NCBI GenBank assembly: GCA_022497155.1
Contig: MU385785.1
Location: forward strand, 62,001 to 126,000
Length of the DNA: 64,000 nt
Direction: 5' to 3'
Source of the DNA: Whalleya microplaca
Lineage: Eukaryota > Ascomycota > Sordariomycetes > Xylariales > Xylariaceae
Shown: positions 22,382-33,866 of the stretch, piece by piece
How positions within the stretch are numbered: the stretch's first letter is position 1
How the letters are laid out: every line of letters starts with the position of its first letter
The notes under the pieces: model-generated
Seen by the model: the letters and a program-made list of their open reading frames with translations, nothing else
Databases searched by the model: none
What the model was told of the DNA's origin: nothing
Translations under genes and position numbers: made by a program

Positions 22382-24785
22382 TCAGCCTTCGTCATCGATC
22401 AGTGCACCAGGACCATGGATTTTCTGATTCGTCCACTCGATATCATCATCCTCATCGCTGCCCCGATGCGCGCACACAATGTCGCCCTGCTCGTCCTCGG
22501 CAGTCTTCCGCTTCCGGCTTCCGTAATCCGGAGGCAGAGGCTCAATCTTTCCCAGCTTTCGCAGTGCGAACTGGCGACATGATTCGTGGTTGGTGCCTAC
22601 CGTGAAGAACCGCAGGCCGGAAAAGTCTTGAACGAGGTGCTCTAAGGCATCGCCTCGAATCAGCGCGCAAGATCCTGGGCTGTAGGGGACTTTGATACCA
22701 AGTTGCGGTAGGCATAGGTTTCCACCTACGACATAATTAGCAAGAATGAACATTGTGGTATCCAAACCAGGAAACCAAGCAAATAATACCTTGATACTGG
22801 CCCATGGTGACAAGGCCCGTGAGTCCGCCGAAAACGTCTTTCGTGTCCCGATGGCGTTGCGTATAGGGATTTACGCCTAGAACGAATAAGCTAAGAAAGT
22901 CATCCTCTCCTGTCTTTATTCTTTCTCGCTTGGGGAGCTGCTCCCATATCTCTCTGCACTGTTCATAGTAGTCCGGCTCGAGTGCTTGCATCATATATCT
23001 GATTATCTGTTCCACGTAAATATGTCGTCCTTAACACGAAGATTTATATCTTGCCAACGAAATGTACCTACATAGTGCGTCTGGAGAGGCAACAAGTCAA
23101 AGGGGTTTTTACATACTGTAAATGTGTTAGCCTATGTTATAAAAACAAGGAGGAACTAGGGAATAATCAATAATTGGGGACTTCTTATTCATACCGTCAG
23201 ATACACGGGCAAAGACAGACTCGCACAGATCTGGAAACAGAGAGTGCACGTAGGCAAGGTCTATGGTCCGAGCAAAGCGCGCATCAGCACTTAGCTGGAC
23301 GCGTTGACCTTTTGGGTCTCCTGTCTGCGACCAGCAACCATAGTGAGAAACTGACATTTTGGCATTGCGCAGTCCTAGCCTAGCATACCAAAACATGTCG
23401 CATTAGCTTCAACATACATTCCAGATGGCTCAACTTGATCCCCCGTGGGCTCGAGAAATGTACCTAAAGAGAATGAAAGTTTAGGTATCCTACTTACTGC
23501 TGCAGGTTAGCCCCAGCATGCAAATGAGCCTAAGAGAGAATGCTGTGATGGGGGTTCAGGGTTCTAAAATGCCATGCTTTTATACATACCACAGTTGCAG
23601 AAGCTGGATCAAGCTCAGGATGAATTTTTCGAATCCAGCGGTCGACTTGGTGGCGGCTGGTTTCAGGAAGAGGCATCGGACAGAAAAATGACCACAAATC
23701 CAGGCAATAGGCCATATCGTCTGCCAGTTGCTGTCCAAAGAGAAGTTGTGTAGCCCGCTCAAGGTTGGCGAAAACGACTCGCCTGTACTTATCTGTGACG
23801 ACAAGTAGATCATGATCGACGAGACCCCATACCTTGTCCGCTGCTCTCTGGTCGGCAAGGTATTGCTGAAAAAAGTCTGGGTCCCTCGCCCCGTTATCCC
23901 AGCATCTTTGCCAATTCTCCTCGACAACCGCCATGTAAGGGGCAAGCTCAGCTGTATCTGTATCCGCAGTGTCACCTGCGTATAATTTTCTCTGCTCTTC
24001 ACTTTCCAGCTCAAGCCAGTAGTATTGGCAGGCGTCTGCCCGAAGACTTAGAAAATAGTTTGCGTTCCGTGTAAGCTTTTCGAGATCACCGGGCTTCGTT
24101 ACACGTTTCGAGAGGATGCGTGCCATAATATGCTTCTGTACGTGTATCGCCATTCGAGGCTCATCAAATATAGCCTTGGCGCGTGCTTCCGCTTCATGTG
24201 CACGAGTGGATTGGTGATAAGAGTCTTTGAGGTTCTTATCCAAGTCATGACAGCACATAATACAGACGGATATAGTATCGTTGAGCATAAATGTTATAGT
24301 AGTCTCCTCGCTTTTCTTAACCATCTTGACTACACGACCGCCTGCAGTGGTGGCTAAATCTTCCACGTCTGTAGTGCGTACGAGCTCCAGTAAACTGCGG
24401 ATAGATCGCACCGTTTCAGTTTCTTTCGCTTTGCTCTTCTTGATCTTGTCGAAAATAGGTGGCATGATAGAGAACTGAGGATGCGCATGTTAGTCACCAA
24501 TGTGTGGATCGAGTGAACAAGTAATGAGCTTCGAACTGTACTCACCATCTTCTCATCCATCGTATGACCAACATTCCCAGCCCAAGAAGGAAGTATGCCA
24601 AAAGGATCTCCGGGGATGAATTCACAGCGTCTCTGTAGCGATACGAGGTTCGTATTCGTACGCTCTTCGGGTGATAGTTCCTGTAGAGTTTTCACTCGGT
24701 TCTTATCGTTAGGCTCAGAGAGCAGGCCCTCAATAGTCTCAGCATCAGGTAGCCCCGCCGGGGCTTCGGCGCGCAGAAAAGGCAT
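22382..24785 (-). CDS. Tet/JBP-like 2-oxoglutarate/Fe(II) dioxygenase domain protein
   Basis: Seven minus-strand exons (24785-24546, 24474-23590, 23463-23389, 23324-23195, 23115-23072, 23006-22790, 22725-22382) join in consistent phase to 644 residues. The C-terminal third holds the double-stranded beta-helix motifs. NPYTQRHRDTKD carries the iron ligands His and Asp (about 510 and 512), GDALEHLV the distal His (about 560), and SGLRFFTV the Arg (about 569) expected to hold 2-oxoglutarate. Strand motifs LTGLVTMGQYQGG and LCLPQLGIKVPYSPG resemble the fungal Tet/JBP-like oxygenase group, whose characterised relatives oxidise pyrimidine methyl groups in DNA or RNA. The basic tail (GSRKRKTAED) may be a nuclear localisation signal. 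The N-terminal half is helical and unrecognised. The third intron (23388-23325) is the least certain: reading through it almost fits in another frame. Confidence 0.72.
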
Positions 24786-25580
24786 ATCGAAATGAACGCA
24801 AGGTAGGCTGAAGCACCGAGTTGATTGAGGTGCATATTATGCGATGAAGGAATTGGGAAGAAGAAACTATGGAATTCACTTATGCTAAGCAGAAGGAGAG
24901 TCAAGTATATATATGCAAGGCAAATGAAAAGCCCAAGGCAGGTAGCCGTAACTGTTTGCTCACCTCCAACAGCAGTGGTTTGTCTGGTCAATCACATTGG
25001 CAACCAGTAATCGGAACTACTTAAAGTGTCTGGATAGGCTCTAGGGTATCAATGCCAACTATGTTAAGCTTTCCACACCAACATAGTCAATAGTCTTCTA
25101 TTAATAAATAGTTAAAAGTATCACATCTTTCTTCAAGTACCCCTTCCTTTTTTTACTCCTTCATAAGAAGCCCTCAACCATGAATGACATAAATCAAAAT
25201 GTTCTTACTTGAGGCCACTCGGCAATTTACTACATGCTCCGAAAAAAAGGCATTTATAATTTAATGCCTACTGATTGTGACCACCTCTTGCCATCATTCA
25301 TTACTAGGGCTTGATTATTAGCTCTCGCATTTGCATCTCTTATTGGTATCTTCTTGGAGTAATGTTGAATTCGTACGTTGCCGAAAGGAGAGACTACATA
25401 AGTTCGCAAATATCCGGACCCCACGACTAAGGTTTAAAAGGAATATTAGGGTGTGGAGGAAGACGAAGAGATCAGCTTCTCTCTATGTCTAGGCTCGGGA
25501 AATTAAGGTTACCACTCACATGAATTATCATTTGTGATGATACCAGCTTTTAAGATAGAGTATGGAGTGATTGACTAAGA
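24786..25580. other. Intergenic, no supported gene
   Basis: Promoter side of the oxygenase gene and AT-rich spacer up to the solo LTR target-site duplication at 25581. No gene is supported. Confidence 0.5.
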
Positions 25581-25585
25581 CATGT

Positions 25586-25968
25586 TATCACAGTTACAGT
25601 GTGTGCAATGATCATTTAGGTGCTGCCGTGATCACTCTAGTAAAATTGTGTAAAATTCTAAGATCTAAAAGATTTTCTGGTTGCTTAAAAGATCTCTTTT
25701 AAGCCTATGGATCTCGGAGCAATTAATAAGGCATTATAACTAATACTGTTGGAATAACGCTCAGTTCAGCCGTGCGATCAGGGGTAGCTGACTAAGCTAC
25801 CCTAGCGCGAAAAGATTTTCATATCTTCTCCGCACGAGGAATTCCCTCACTTTCTTTCGGACATAGAATACATATAGTAATACAGTTTTATTATAACCCC
25901 CCATCGTTCGCACGATACCTACACCATGGTGTAAAGCCCATTCAACAAATACCCCTATTATCGTGACA
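25586..25968 (-). mobile_element. Solo LTR, copy B (383 bp, longest copy)
   Basis: In minus-strand orientation it starts TGTCACGATAATAGGGGTA at 25968 and ends CTGTAACTGTGATA at 25586. The flanking 5-bp duplication is CATGT (25581-25585 and 25969-25973). It has about 170 bp of extra internal sequence compared with copies A and D, so those look like internally deleted forms or this one like a fuller LTR. One terminus keeps canonical TG; the other has CA changed to TA. Confidence 0.82.
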
Positions 25969-26042
25969 CATGTCGTGATGGAATTTTAATATTATAAGGA
26001 AATAGCGTGTATAATCTCGTTTTATTTGGTTCCCAGTGACGT

Positions 26043-28189
26043 TTACTGTCCCTTATCTCTCAATGCAGCTAAGGTATCGAACTCATCCAATAGCCCCAGT
26101 ATCTCTGTAGCTGACCTGCTACCATCTTCTCCCACAAGATTGGTACGTATTATCCTTGTTCGGTTGAGAACATCATCTGATTGTATCAGATCCCTGAATA
26201 GTCCTTCGAGATATTGCATGTAACATTCAACAGGGCTGGTACATTTAGCGTCGTCATGTACGTAATCTAGAAGGTACCTCCCGACAGGTATCAATTGTAG
26301 ACGCTCATCCAAAAGGTCTATCTTTGTAAAAGCAACGATAAAGTTAGTCTTGACGAACCGAGGAGAATTAATCATAGATTTGAACAGCGCAAATTGTTCT
26401 TGCATTCGATTTACCATCTCATCTTCCCACAATGATGTCGAATAAGCCGCTGTGTCGATTGTAAAGATCACTATTGAGACAGCGTCCCACGCATGAATCC
26501 ACTTCTTTCTCTCAAGTCGAGTTCCTCTTAGATCCAAGAATCTGTATTTGTTGCCCAGGAAAGGCAAAGTAGATACCGAAATACCACAGGTTTTAACGCA
26601 CGTCCTCAATATATCTTCGTTAGTGGGCACATACTCAGAGGGACCTATCATGTTGGAACCAAGAGGTATAAGTCTTTCGATATTCGTGGCGTAGTAACTA
26701 GTACTATCAAGGAGCTGATATTCATGCCTTCGTCTATACGCACTTTGAAATTTTGGATCACACCACAGTGATATAATTGCACGAGCTACGTCGGAGTGTG
26801 GCGGCGTATTTCTGTAGGAGCTGGATTTTTGCATAAATATAGTGTGAGCGGGATGTTCCATCTCCTCCATATTCTCTGGAGGGATTTCCAATGAACCTAT
26901 AGCGATAAGCACATCTTGGAAACTCTGTACAACAGTGTTCCATATGTCTGAACGAAAAGACAGTCGATCCTGTAAGGTATAGCCCTTGAGAAAACAGAAC
27001 AGTGCTTTCAATAATGTAGATTTCCCGCTCTCCGAGGTACCAAGAAGCAATACTTTCTGACCGTGGTGGTCATATTGCGATTGCGACGGGCCTGAACTGG
27101 GTTTATGTTGCGGTAAACTTTTCCGCCAATTGTTGAGACGAAGTGTTATAGGCTGCCATAACGACCGTGGCTGTCCAATCTGGGGTTTCTGGGGTGAATA
27201 GGCGGCCTCCAGGATATACACTTCAATGGTTGAGCGGTCTGTAGAAGTAAGGCTATCGTTTGATGACTGGGTTGAAAGTGATTTATCGGCACTCTCTGAA
27301 ACTTGGCTGTTTTGACTTGATCCATTTGGGGAAAAGGAAGTCGGGGACATATCATCAATCAAAGGCTCATCCATCACAGCACAACTAGCAACCTGAGGAT
27401 TTACGGCTCGCATCGCTTGTCTCAAATGCGATTTCTGAGCCTCCCGGTAAATCGGTGAGCTAAGAACCATCGAATCGAAATCGAATGTAACACTTAGCCC
27501 CGCGGTATTTTCCGAGACGAAGCTGATCGAGTCGTCCTGGCCTATGAGAGAAGATGAACAGTCTTCAGCAAGCCTCAATACATGCTTATCACAGTTACAG
27601 TGTGTACAAAGATCATTTAGGTGCTGCCGTGATCACTCTAGTAAAATTGTGTAAAGATCTAAGATCCGAAGGATCTTCTAGTTACAGAAGATCTCTTTAA
27701 TACCCATATTATCGTGACAATGCTGATTCTCTTCACGAGATATAAAGGTTTCCTGCTGCGCCCATGTCTCACTATGGTGATGTCAGGAAAGGCTTTATTT
27801 AGTACTTGATCTTTGGCTTACAAATGTATTGCTTGCAATAAAAGATTCAATGCCTTCACTTGACGGTCGAGAAGGTTCGAATAATCGGCCATTTCCTTCT
27901 CACTCCAAAGGAAACTAATTCTCTTCCCAGCCGCCATATCGTCTGGCCCCATCGGCACGTCGAACTTGTCAAGAAGCTGTTGGAGAGAAAGAATTAAGAG
28001 ACCGAAGCTGTTGAGAGAGTTGCCAACATGCATAGGTAACTCCTGGTACCTCGGCTCGCCACTGTGAAATGATTGGGTGCATGGTTGTAGATGATCAAGG
28101 ACTGCTTTGACTAGATGCAACTGTCCAAATATAGTAGAGAGGTGTATGGGCGCGTCATGATATTTTGCTTTGATCGAGCGCCCCTCGCC
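26043..28189 (-). pseudogene. G-protein alpha-like protein with fungal STAND-type helical N-terminus, disrupted by a solo LTR
   Basis: Minus-strand parts are exon A 28189-27822, exon B 27771-27720, the LTR at 27719-27587, and the rest of exon B down to 26043. The exact 5' exon is not resolved; a candidate lies near 28356-28225. Exon A encodes a helical domain typical of the N-terminus of fungal STAND and G-alpha-like proteins (KYHDAPIHLSTIFGQLHLV). The rest is G-alpha: P-loop LLLGTSESGKSTLL, switch I DILRTCVKTCGI, switch II FLDLRGTRLERKKW, then FTKIDLL. The switch-I catalytic Arg is Cys and the switch-II Gln is Thr, so GTP hydrolysis would be crippled even in an intact gene. The LTR sits within the coding frame and adds an in-frame TAG. 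The split frame matches on both sides of the 5-bp duplication, so the break is recent. Confidence 0.8.
27587..27719 (-). mobile_element. Solo LTR, copy C (133 bp), inside the G-alpha-like gene
   Basis: It reads TGTCACGATAATATGGGTA at 27719 to TGTGATA at 27587 on the minus strand, with a perfect 5-bp duplication ATGCT (27582-27586 and 27720-27724). It is a shortened form of copy B and shares the block GCTGCCGTGATCACTCTAGT with it. LTR plus duplication is 138 bp, a multiple of three, so the frame is kept, but the LTR supplies a stop codon. Confidence 0.85.
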
Positions 28190-28782
28190 CTGTCGTCAAT
28201 GGGTGTTCCGTTCGAGGAACAATACCTAGGTAGGCTCTTCCCCCTCCCCCCTGTTATAATTGTTCCTGGTTTTTGAATAATAAATGCAATGAGAGATATG
28301 CTGGCAGCTGTGATGGACTTTGCAAGTGCCAGGCAGCAACCAGAGGTTGTACCATGCATTAGCAGGTGGTACATAGGCATGTACTTACCTTGAGAGGGAC
28401 ATCTATACCTCCTAATGTCATACAAAGCTACATATTCGGAACCTTCCGGAAGCGAAACCGAGCAAGCAAAACGGAATGTAGCATATTACCTAGGTAGTGG
28501 GCCAATAAGCGTATCGGATCAAATATATGTAAGCCATTGATTACTTGAGCGGATCTGAATTACTTGTATCATTTGCCAGGTGCGTTACATTGCCGCGCAA
28601 TGTCTCTCAAGAAATGGCTGCAATGCACTTCTATCGCACACAAACCTACCGGTGATAGCACATACATAAAGTGCAACGTAGACTCGTAATCGGCTATGTG
28701 ACTATATAGACAAGCTCTAGTCCGGAACCCAGAGTAGTTCTCTGTTCTATAATCGTATCTTGGAACTATGCAAAGTGACAAT
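28190..28782. other. Divergent upstream region of the G-alpha-like pseudogene and the Ost-alpha gene
   Basis: It contains the probable first exon of the broken minus-strand gene (hydrophobic frame with LALAKSITAASISLIAF at about 28336-28280). The only donor I can pair with it gives an intron of just 36 nt, so I did not include it in that gene model. The remainder is promoter-like. Confidence 0.4.
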
Positions 28783-30293
28783 ATGGACTACCCCATTTCA
28801 GTTCGAAGGAGGCAGGATAGCAGAAGCGAAGCAGGATGCGACATATCGAGTCCATTCGTACCTGGTATGCGAGCTATGTTGAACTCAAAACACCATTCAG
28901 TTAATCTAGGCTAACAATATCACACTAGTCCCAACTGTTCCTATTGCCGGGCCGTACGACTTCTATCATTTGAGCGTGATTATCTCGGGATCATGCGCTG
29001 CCTTCTCGAGCATCATTGTGCTCATGCTCATGTGGCAGCATGTAACACATTTTAGCAATCCAAAGGAACAAATCCAGTTCGTTAAGCTATTTTTTCTCAC
29101 CTCAACCTAATCCCTACTATGATACTCTAGAATGATAGCCTGATAGGAGATTGGTACGCTATAGTATTCTTCGTATCTGCTGGTTCATCGCCGTGTACGC
29201 AATTGGAATCTTCATCATGATCCTGGTGCCACGCACGTTTGTTTATCTGCAGTCGGTCCTGGTCATCTACGAGTCCTACGCATTGGCGTACTTTTATCTG
29301 CTCATCTGCCAAATCTTAGCAGGGCCTAATGCCGCCTCGCAGCGTGATGTGTTCCTCGCACCGCTTGTGGCCCACGCCCATCGGGTCGGCACATCACTCC
29401 CCAACCGCGATTCCTTCTTCTCTCCATTCAACCGCTTCCGCATACACTGGATTGGGGTGTTCCAGTGTCCCGTTTTCATGGTGTTCATGACGATAGCCGC
29501 GTCCGTGACGCAAGCTACGGATAAGTACTGTCTGTCAAGCAATAAATCCTATTACGCGCACATATATGTGCAGGTCTTGCAGATCGTTAGCAAGGCCGCC
29601 GCTATTCTAGGTGTTGTGCACACATATTTGCCTTTGAGGCGGGAGCTTAGACGACATAGAACACTATCAAAATTGTGGGCGTTCAAGCTACTCATATTTT
29701 TGCAGGTTGTCCAGACGGTATGCATGTCCTCCACACACGAGTTCCGGAGTCCAATTCTTCTATAAGTCTTCTTAACCTTGAAGAAAGGTCATCGTGTCGA
29801 GAACGATTTAGCCAGTCGATGACATCGATTTACAGACTATGCTAACGTCTCTTCCCCATATCAGTTTAGTTTCTCCATCGTGAACTCCAGGAAAGGTCCT
29901 GCCATCGAGGCTTATGGTACTCTAAGCCAGATCGACATCCTCATAGGCCTTCCGCTGCTGCTCGTTTCATGCGAATTAACGTTCTTTGCTGTATTCTACC
30001 ACTATGCGTACGGCACTATACTCTACCGACTTACGCACGAGCAGCAACAAGCCGGTAAGAGATATGACACCCCGGGCTGGGGTGTCTGGATCGAGATGCT
30101 CAAGATCAATGATTTGGTAAACGCGATAAAATTCATGTTTCGGATAAATAAGGAGGTGCATCTGCTAGAACTGCAGATGCATATGCAAGACGCGAGCAGT
30201 GAAAGAAGAGAAGAAACAGTGTCCAGTTTGAAGCCTGAAGGCGATATCGGTGGTGAGAATCGTGCTATGGTTGAGATAGTCGAGTCCGCATAG
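28783..30293 (+). CDS. Organic solute transporter Ost-alpha / TMEM184-family membrane protein
   Basis: Four exons (28783-28864, 28929-29080, 29139-29717, 29865-30293) give 413 residues. Phase decides the start: only the ATG at 28783 joins correctly to exon 2. About seven membrane segments are visible, for example LSVIISGSCAAFSSIIVLML, ICWFIAVYAIGIFIMILV, FLLI-type helices around YALAYFYLLICQIL, and IDILIGLPLLLVSCELTFFA. The blocks HFSNPKEQIQ, RYSILRICWFIAVY and YESYALAYFYLLICQIL match the Ost-alpha family (solute carrier organic solute transporter alpha, plant LAZ1). Fungal members are uncharacterised. The C-terminus is cytosolic-looking, helical and charged. Exon 3 could alternatively start a few codons later, at the next AG. 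Confidence 0.8.
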
Positions 30294-30779
30294 CGCTCTT
30301 AAGAGTGGGACTAGTAGCCCCTATCGCATGGAATTACCAGATGTTATACAGAGAATTGGCGTTTTAAGAATATGTACGAAGTTCGTAGGAAAGCAACATT
30401 ATCTTTTCTTAAAGGAGAAGAAAAGTCTTAATTACCTGGATTTATCACGTAATCGTATCTTGAAAGTTTCCTTGGGCAGAAAGTTACTATTATACGAAGG
30501 AGTCGTCGTGCTCATCATGTGTCAAATCCAAGTTTTAGAGCCAACCTAGGTCTCACAATAACATCGGTATCTATTCGTTGACTTGAGGATTAAAGGTGTT
30601 TTGATTTTGTAAGTTTATACGTATCCAGGGTATCCGACTCTCTAGATGACTGAGCCTCAAATCAACTGACGCCTCATCAGGGCTATATTAACTCTATGGA
30701 ACCTCGCCGCATGAATGCCCGTCCAGTGCAAAAAGAGTCTAAATATAGAGATTATTTCCCAACAATAGCCAGTGTTGCT
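30294..30779. other. Convergent 3' intergenic spacer
   Basis: 3' flanks of two convergent genes. The frame at 30328-30549 has no motif. Confidence 0.55.
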
Positions 30780-31940
30780 CTATCCTTTCGATTTCTCTTC
30801 CAATTCCATTGATATTTTCCACCACTTCTCAATTGCACCCCAGTATTGTTCAGGATGCATCCTCATATGTCCAACATGCGGCGAATCTTCGAACATCTCC
30901 AACGTCGTCATATAGCCCTTATCCTTTGCTACAGCTGCTTGGGCTTCGATGTCTTCCCACCATATCAAATCATCCATTTTCGAATACATGTAGATTCTAG
31001 GGGCTCTAGATGTAGCCGTCGCATGGTCTTGGAATACCCTGAGGCTTTGAACTCCGGATGCCTCTCTGCCTACTGCCTTCTCCAAGAAGTAGGCTAGATA
31101 CATAAGTACCCACCACATCTTGTGCGTCACTGTAAACGGCCATGGAAACCATTTTGCTGTACCTAGGGCCATTGCTCTGGACCATCGGCCGACCTCTGTG
31201 GAGAAGACGACACTGCCGGGTGTGGAATCACTGACGCAGAGATGGTGTGGAAGCGCTTTGTCAGCTCCATGGCGCTGCTGATACGCGCACAATGTCGCGG
31301 CGGCGTAGATGCCACCCGTGTTCGACATTACATGCAGGATGACTTTTTCCGTGCCATCTCCGGGCGTCGGAAATACGATATCGATGATGGGGAGCATGGC
31401 TTTCGTCCGCCGCTCTAGAGTATCGTTCAAGGCCCCCAGAGTTGTTGAAATCACGACCAGAATCCGAGCGCTGGGAAACAGCTTGTGGTAGCCGTCGGCA
31501 TACTTGCCAACGTTCTTCGGTTGCCCATCACCCCAGCCGAAGATGATAATTGTTGTGGGCTCGTCTACCGACGACTCAGTCGTGCGGATAGAACTGGAAT
31601 CTTCATTGCGGATGAAGATCCGATTGGTGATCGGTATGAATCCGGGGAAGGCCGAGGCTTTGGGACCCATGGCAGCGCGACAAGAGGTTGACGGGTGAAA
31701 GAGACCAAGTCCAGTTGCTGGATAAACACGATGTCTAAATTTACAGTCTATGTTTCGATATTTCGCGTAACCCTTTGGTGTAAATAGACTTGCGTAACCT
31801 GAAGAAAATCTTCTATGACATAAACCTAAAGCGTAATAGGTAAACAGAATCCTAGGCTCGCCGTTTTCTGAGGTCAGACGCGAGGAAAAGCGCGTTAATG
31901 CGGATCGGGCCGCTCGGAGTGGTTTATCTGTTGAAGACAT
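30780..31940 (-). CDS. DUF829 (PaxU/TMEM53-like) alpha/beta-hydrolase-fold protein
   Basis: One uninterrupted frame with first ATG at 31940 (386 residues). An internal ATG at 31670 begins MGPKASAFPGF and would give 291 residues, closer to the usual family length. The conserved core starts soon after with TTIIIFGWGDGQPKNVGKY, followed by the nucleophile-elbow-like HVMSNTGG and later the blocks PRIYMYSKMDDLIWWEDIE and EDSPHVGHMRMHPEQYW. This is the DUF829 family, which includes PaxU of indole-diterpene clusters and animal TMEM53. Their biochemical function is unsettled. The N-terminal extension in the long form is Arg/Ser-rich and might act as an organelle presequence. The elbow reads S-N-T-G-G, so serine-hydrolase activity is uncertain. 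Confidence 0.82.
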   Translation of the reverse strand: MSSTDKPLRAARSALTRFSSRLTSENGEPRILFTYYALGLCHRRFSSGYASLFTPKGYAKYRNIDCKFRHRVYPATGLGLFHPSTSCRAAMGPKASAFPGFIPITNRIFIRNEDSSSIRTTESSVDEPTTIIIFGWGDGQPKNVGKYADGYHKLFPSARILVVISTTLGALNDTLERRTKAMLPIIDIVFPTPGDGTEKVILHVMSNTGGIYAAATLCAYQQRHGADKALPHHLCVSDSTPGSVVFSTEVGRWSRAMALGTAKWFPWPFTVTHKMWWVLMYLAYFLEKAVGREASGVQSLRVFQDHATATSRAPRIYMYSKMDDLIWWEDIEAQAAVAKDKGYMTTLEMFEDSPHVGHMRMHPEQYWGAIEKWWKISMELEEKSKG

Positions 31941-33151
31941 GGGTTCGACTATCAAGCCACGCTGTGGCTAAACACTATACAGGTACATATTGTTAGCCAC
32001 AACGGAGAATTAGTTCGAAACACCAAATGAATTAAGAATTATAACTACAAGGGGAACCTGATAAAACCACATACACAACTAGTTATCGAGCCAACAACGA
32101 CTAGTGAGGATAATTTTCGTCACTGGAGTGCTCCACCTACAAACCACCAAGGAGAAGGTATCGATGGTCAAGTGTTTTCAGAGTGAGAGACAGCAGGCGT
32201 ATCAAATAACTGATAGAGAAGAAGGTTGAATCTTGATTCATCTTCAGTCTGGGGCCCTCTGGCGCCCCTTATAACAGTCATTTACCACTCAAGCTATGCC
32301 TCCTCTGCGATACCGCACTCTGGCTTGGTGGCTTGCATTATATATCGACTCTTGGATATCTTCACGCGGGAAGATTGATAAGAAGGAAAGCGTGGATTGT
32401 TAACGCGATTGGTACATGGTCATCTCTCGTAGTAACCTGCAAATTTGTAGATTGCCATCACCTGCCGATTTTCGGGCCGGCAAGTGATGTGATGATGTAT
32501 GTTGCTCTGCTAGTGGTGGCACAACAAAGTATCTGGGCTGGCTGGATCTGAAGCAATCGACGGTGCCATTGGTAAGATGCATTGGTAATGATCTTGTATC
32601 CAAAAGGCCGTGTCAGTGCCGTCCCAGAAGCTCAGATAACAACTTGTTTCCACGCATATGTCTGCAGGATTGCTACAAGGGGGGACATTTGATGATTTCC
32701 AAATAGACATTGAGCATGCTAGAAACGCCTATGAGATGTATGACGACATCGATATCATCGAGGGTTTATAGAGCAATATTAGGTAACACAAGTAAGTTTT
32801 AAAACTTAACAAGTCAATTCAATTTACTTTTCGAAGATTCGAGAATCTCGTCTAAATCGTCTATTATACTCGCTTGTACGTCCCTCTAGCAAAAAGGTCA
32901 ATTACGAGGCAACTGAGCGGATTCTGTCGGCATTATAGTATATATACTTACTTAGGAGCTCGACCAAATACAATGGAGATAGGGTGACACTGGTAGGATG
33001 TATGGCGTGCAAACATTACCTAGTCTGTGTGACTTTACTCGTTTCAAGCAACGATAACACCATTCTCATTCAGCGCTGGAAGACACATCTGAGTCTAGTG
33101 TCGTGCCAGCAATCGAGAAGTCCGACCCTCCTTATGATGCATACAGTAACA
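31941..33151. other. AT-rich intergenic region, no supported gene
   Basis: Short open frames on both strands, none with motifs. It ends at the target-site duplication of solo LTR copy D. Confidence 0.5.
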
Positions 33152-33156
33152 TTTAA

Positions 33157-33354
33157 TGTCACGATAATAGGGGTACTAGTTATAGTGCCTTAAGCCTATG
33201 GATCTCGGAGCAATAATTGCTCCGGAATCCATAGGCTTAAAAGAGATCTTCTAAGCAACTAGAAGATCTTTTAGATCTTAGAACTTTATACAATTTTTAC
33301 TAGAGTGATCACGGCAGCACCTAAATGATCATTGCACACACTGTAACTGTGATA
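33157..33354 (+). mobile_element. Solo LTR, copy D (198 bp)
   Basis: It starts TGTCACGATAATAGGGGTA and ends CTGTAACTGTGATA, flanked by TTTAA (33152-33156) and TTTAT (33355-33359), a 5-bp duplication with one mismatch. It contains an imperfect hairpin: the block AAGCCTATGGATCTCGGAGC near 33191 pairs with its near-complement ending about 33240. Confidence 0.8.
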
Positions 33355-33359
33355 TTTAT

Positions 33360-33866
33360 TATTAAGCATTTTGTAATAGATATCGTCGTTTGACTTGCTT
33401 TTCACCTTCACTAAGGCCAGCAGGAAGATATTTGGCACTCTTCAAGTATTCTCATACTGGGCAAGAGCTCAAATACACAGCTTGGTCGAATTCAAAATCG
33501 CCTAGTTCATACCTGAAACACATATCTGACTTTCCTGTTATCCTCAGTATGACTGCCATGTTTTGAATAAACAAATTGATTTGGGTTGCGCTGTTAAATC
33601 CCTGTACTAGCTGTCAAATGTAGAAAATGTGTCGGGCGCCGTGATAGTCATAACAGGCAAAATTCCCTGAAAATCTTTCCCCGAGCCCGGATAAAATAAA
33701 CAGATCCCCTAAAGTTGAGAGTTGTATATATAATGACGTCTTTTGCCGGGCACCACGTTCCGTCAATAGAAAAGAACACTATTATTTCGAAAGATGTGGT
33801 CCAGTGTCTTTTACATATCTCCGACTCGGATGAGAGCGCGCACACATCCCGTTCAACACTGCAGAA
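33360..33866. other. Intergenic, promoter side of the SET gene
   Basis: No gene is supported. A TATA-like run lies near 33724-33733 in the sequence before the SET-protein start. Confidence 0.5.

Noticed and set aside
23325..23396. Frameshift reading of the oxygenase around its third intron
   Set aside because: A canonical 64-nt GT-AG intron with a CTCAC branch site keeps phase, so I did not call a frameshift, though the skipped frame looks partly coding.
30780..31940. Indole-diterpene (paxilline-like) cluster from the PaxU-like gene
   Set aside because: DUF829 proteins are widespread; no GGPP synthase or prenyltransferase in the window.
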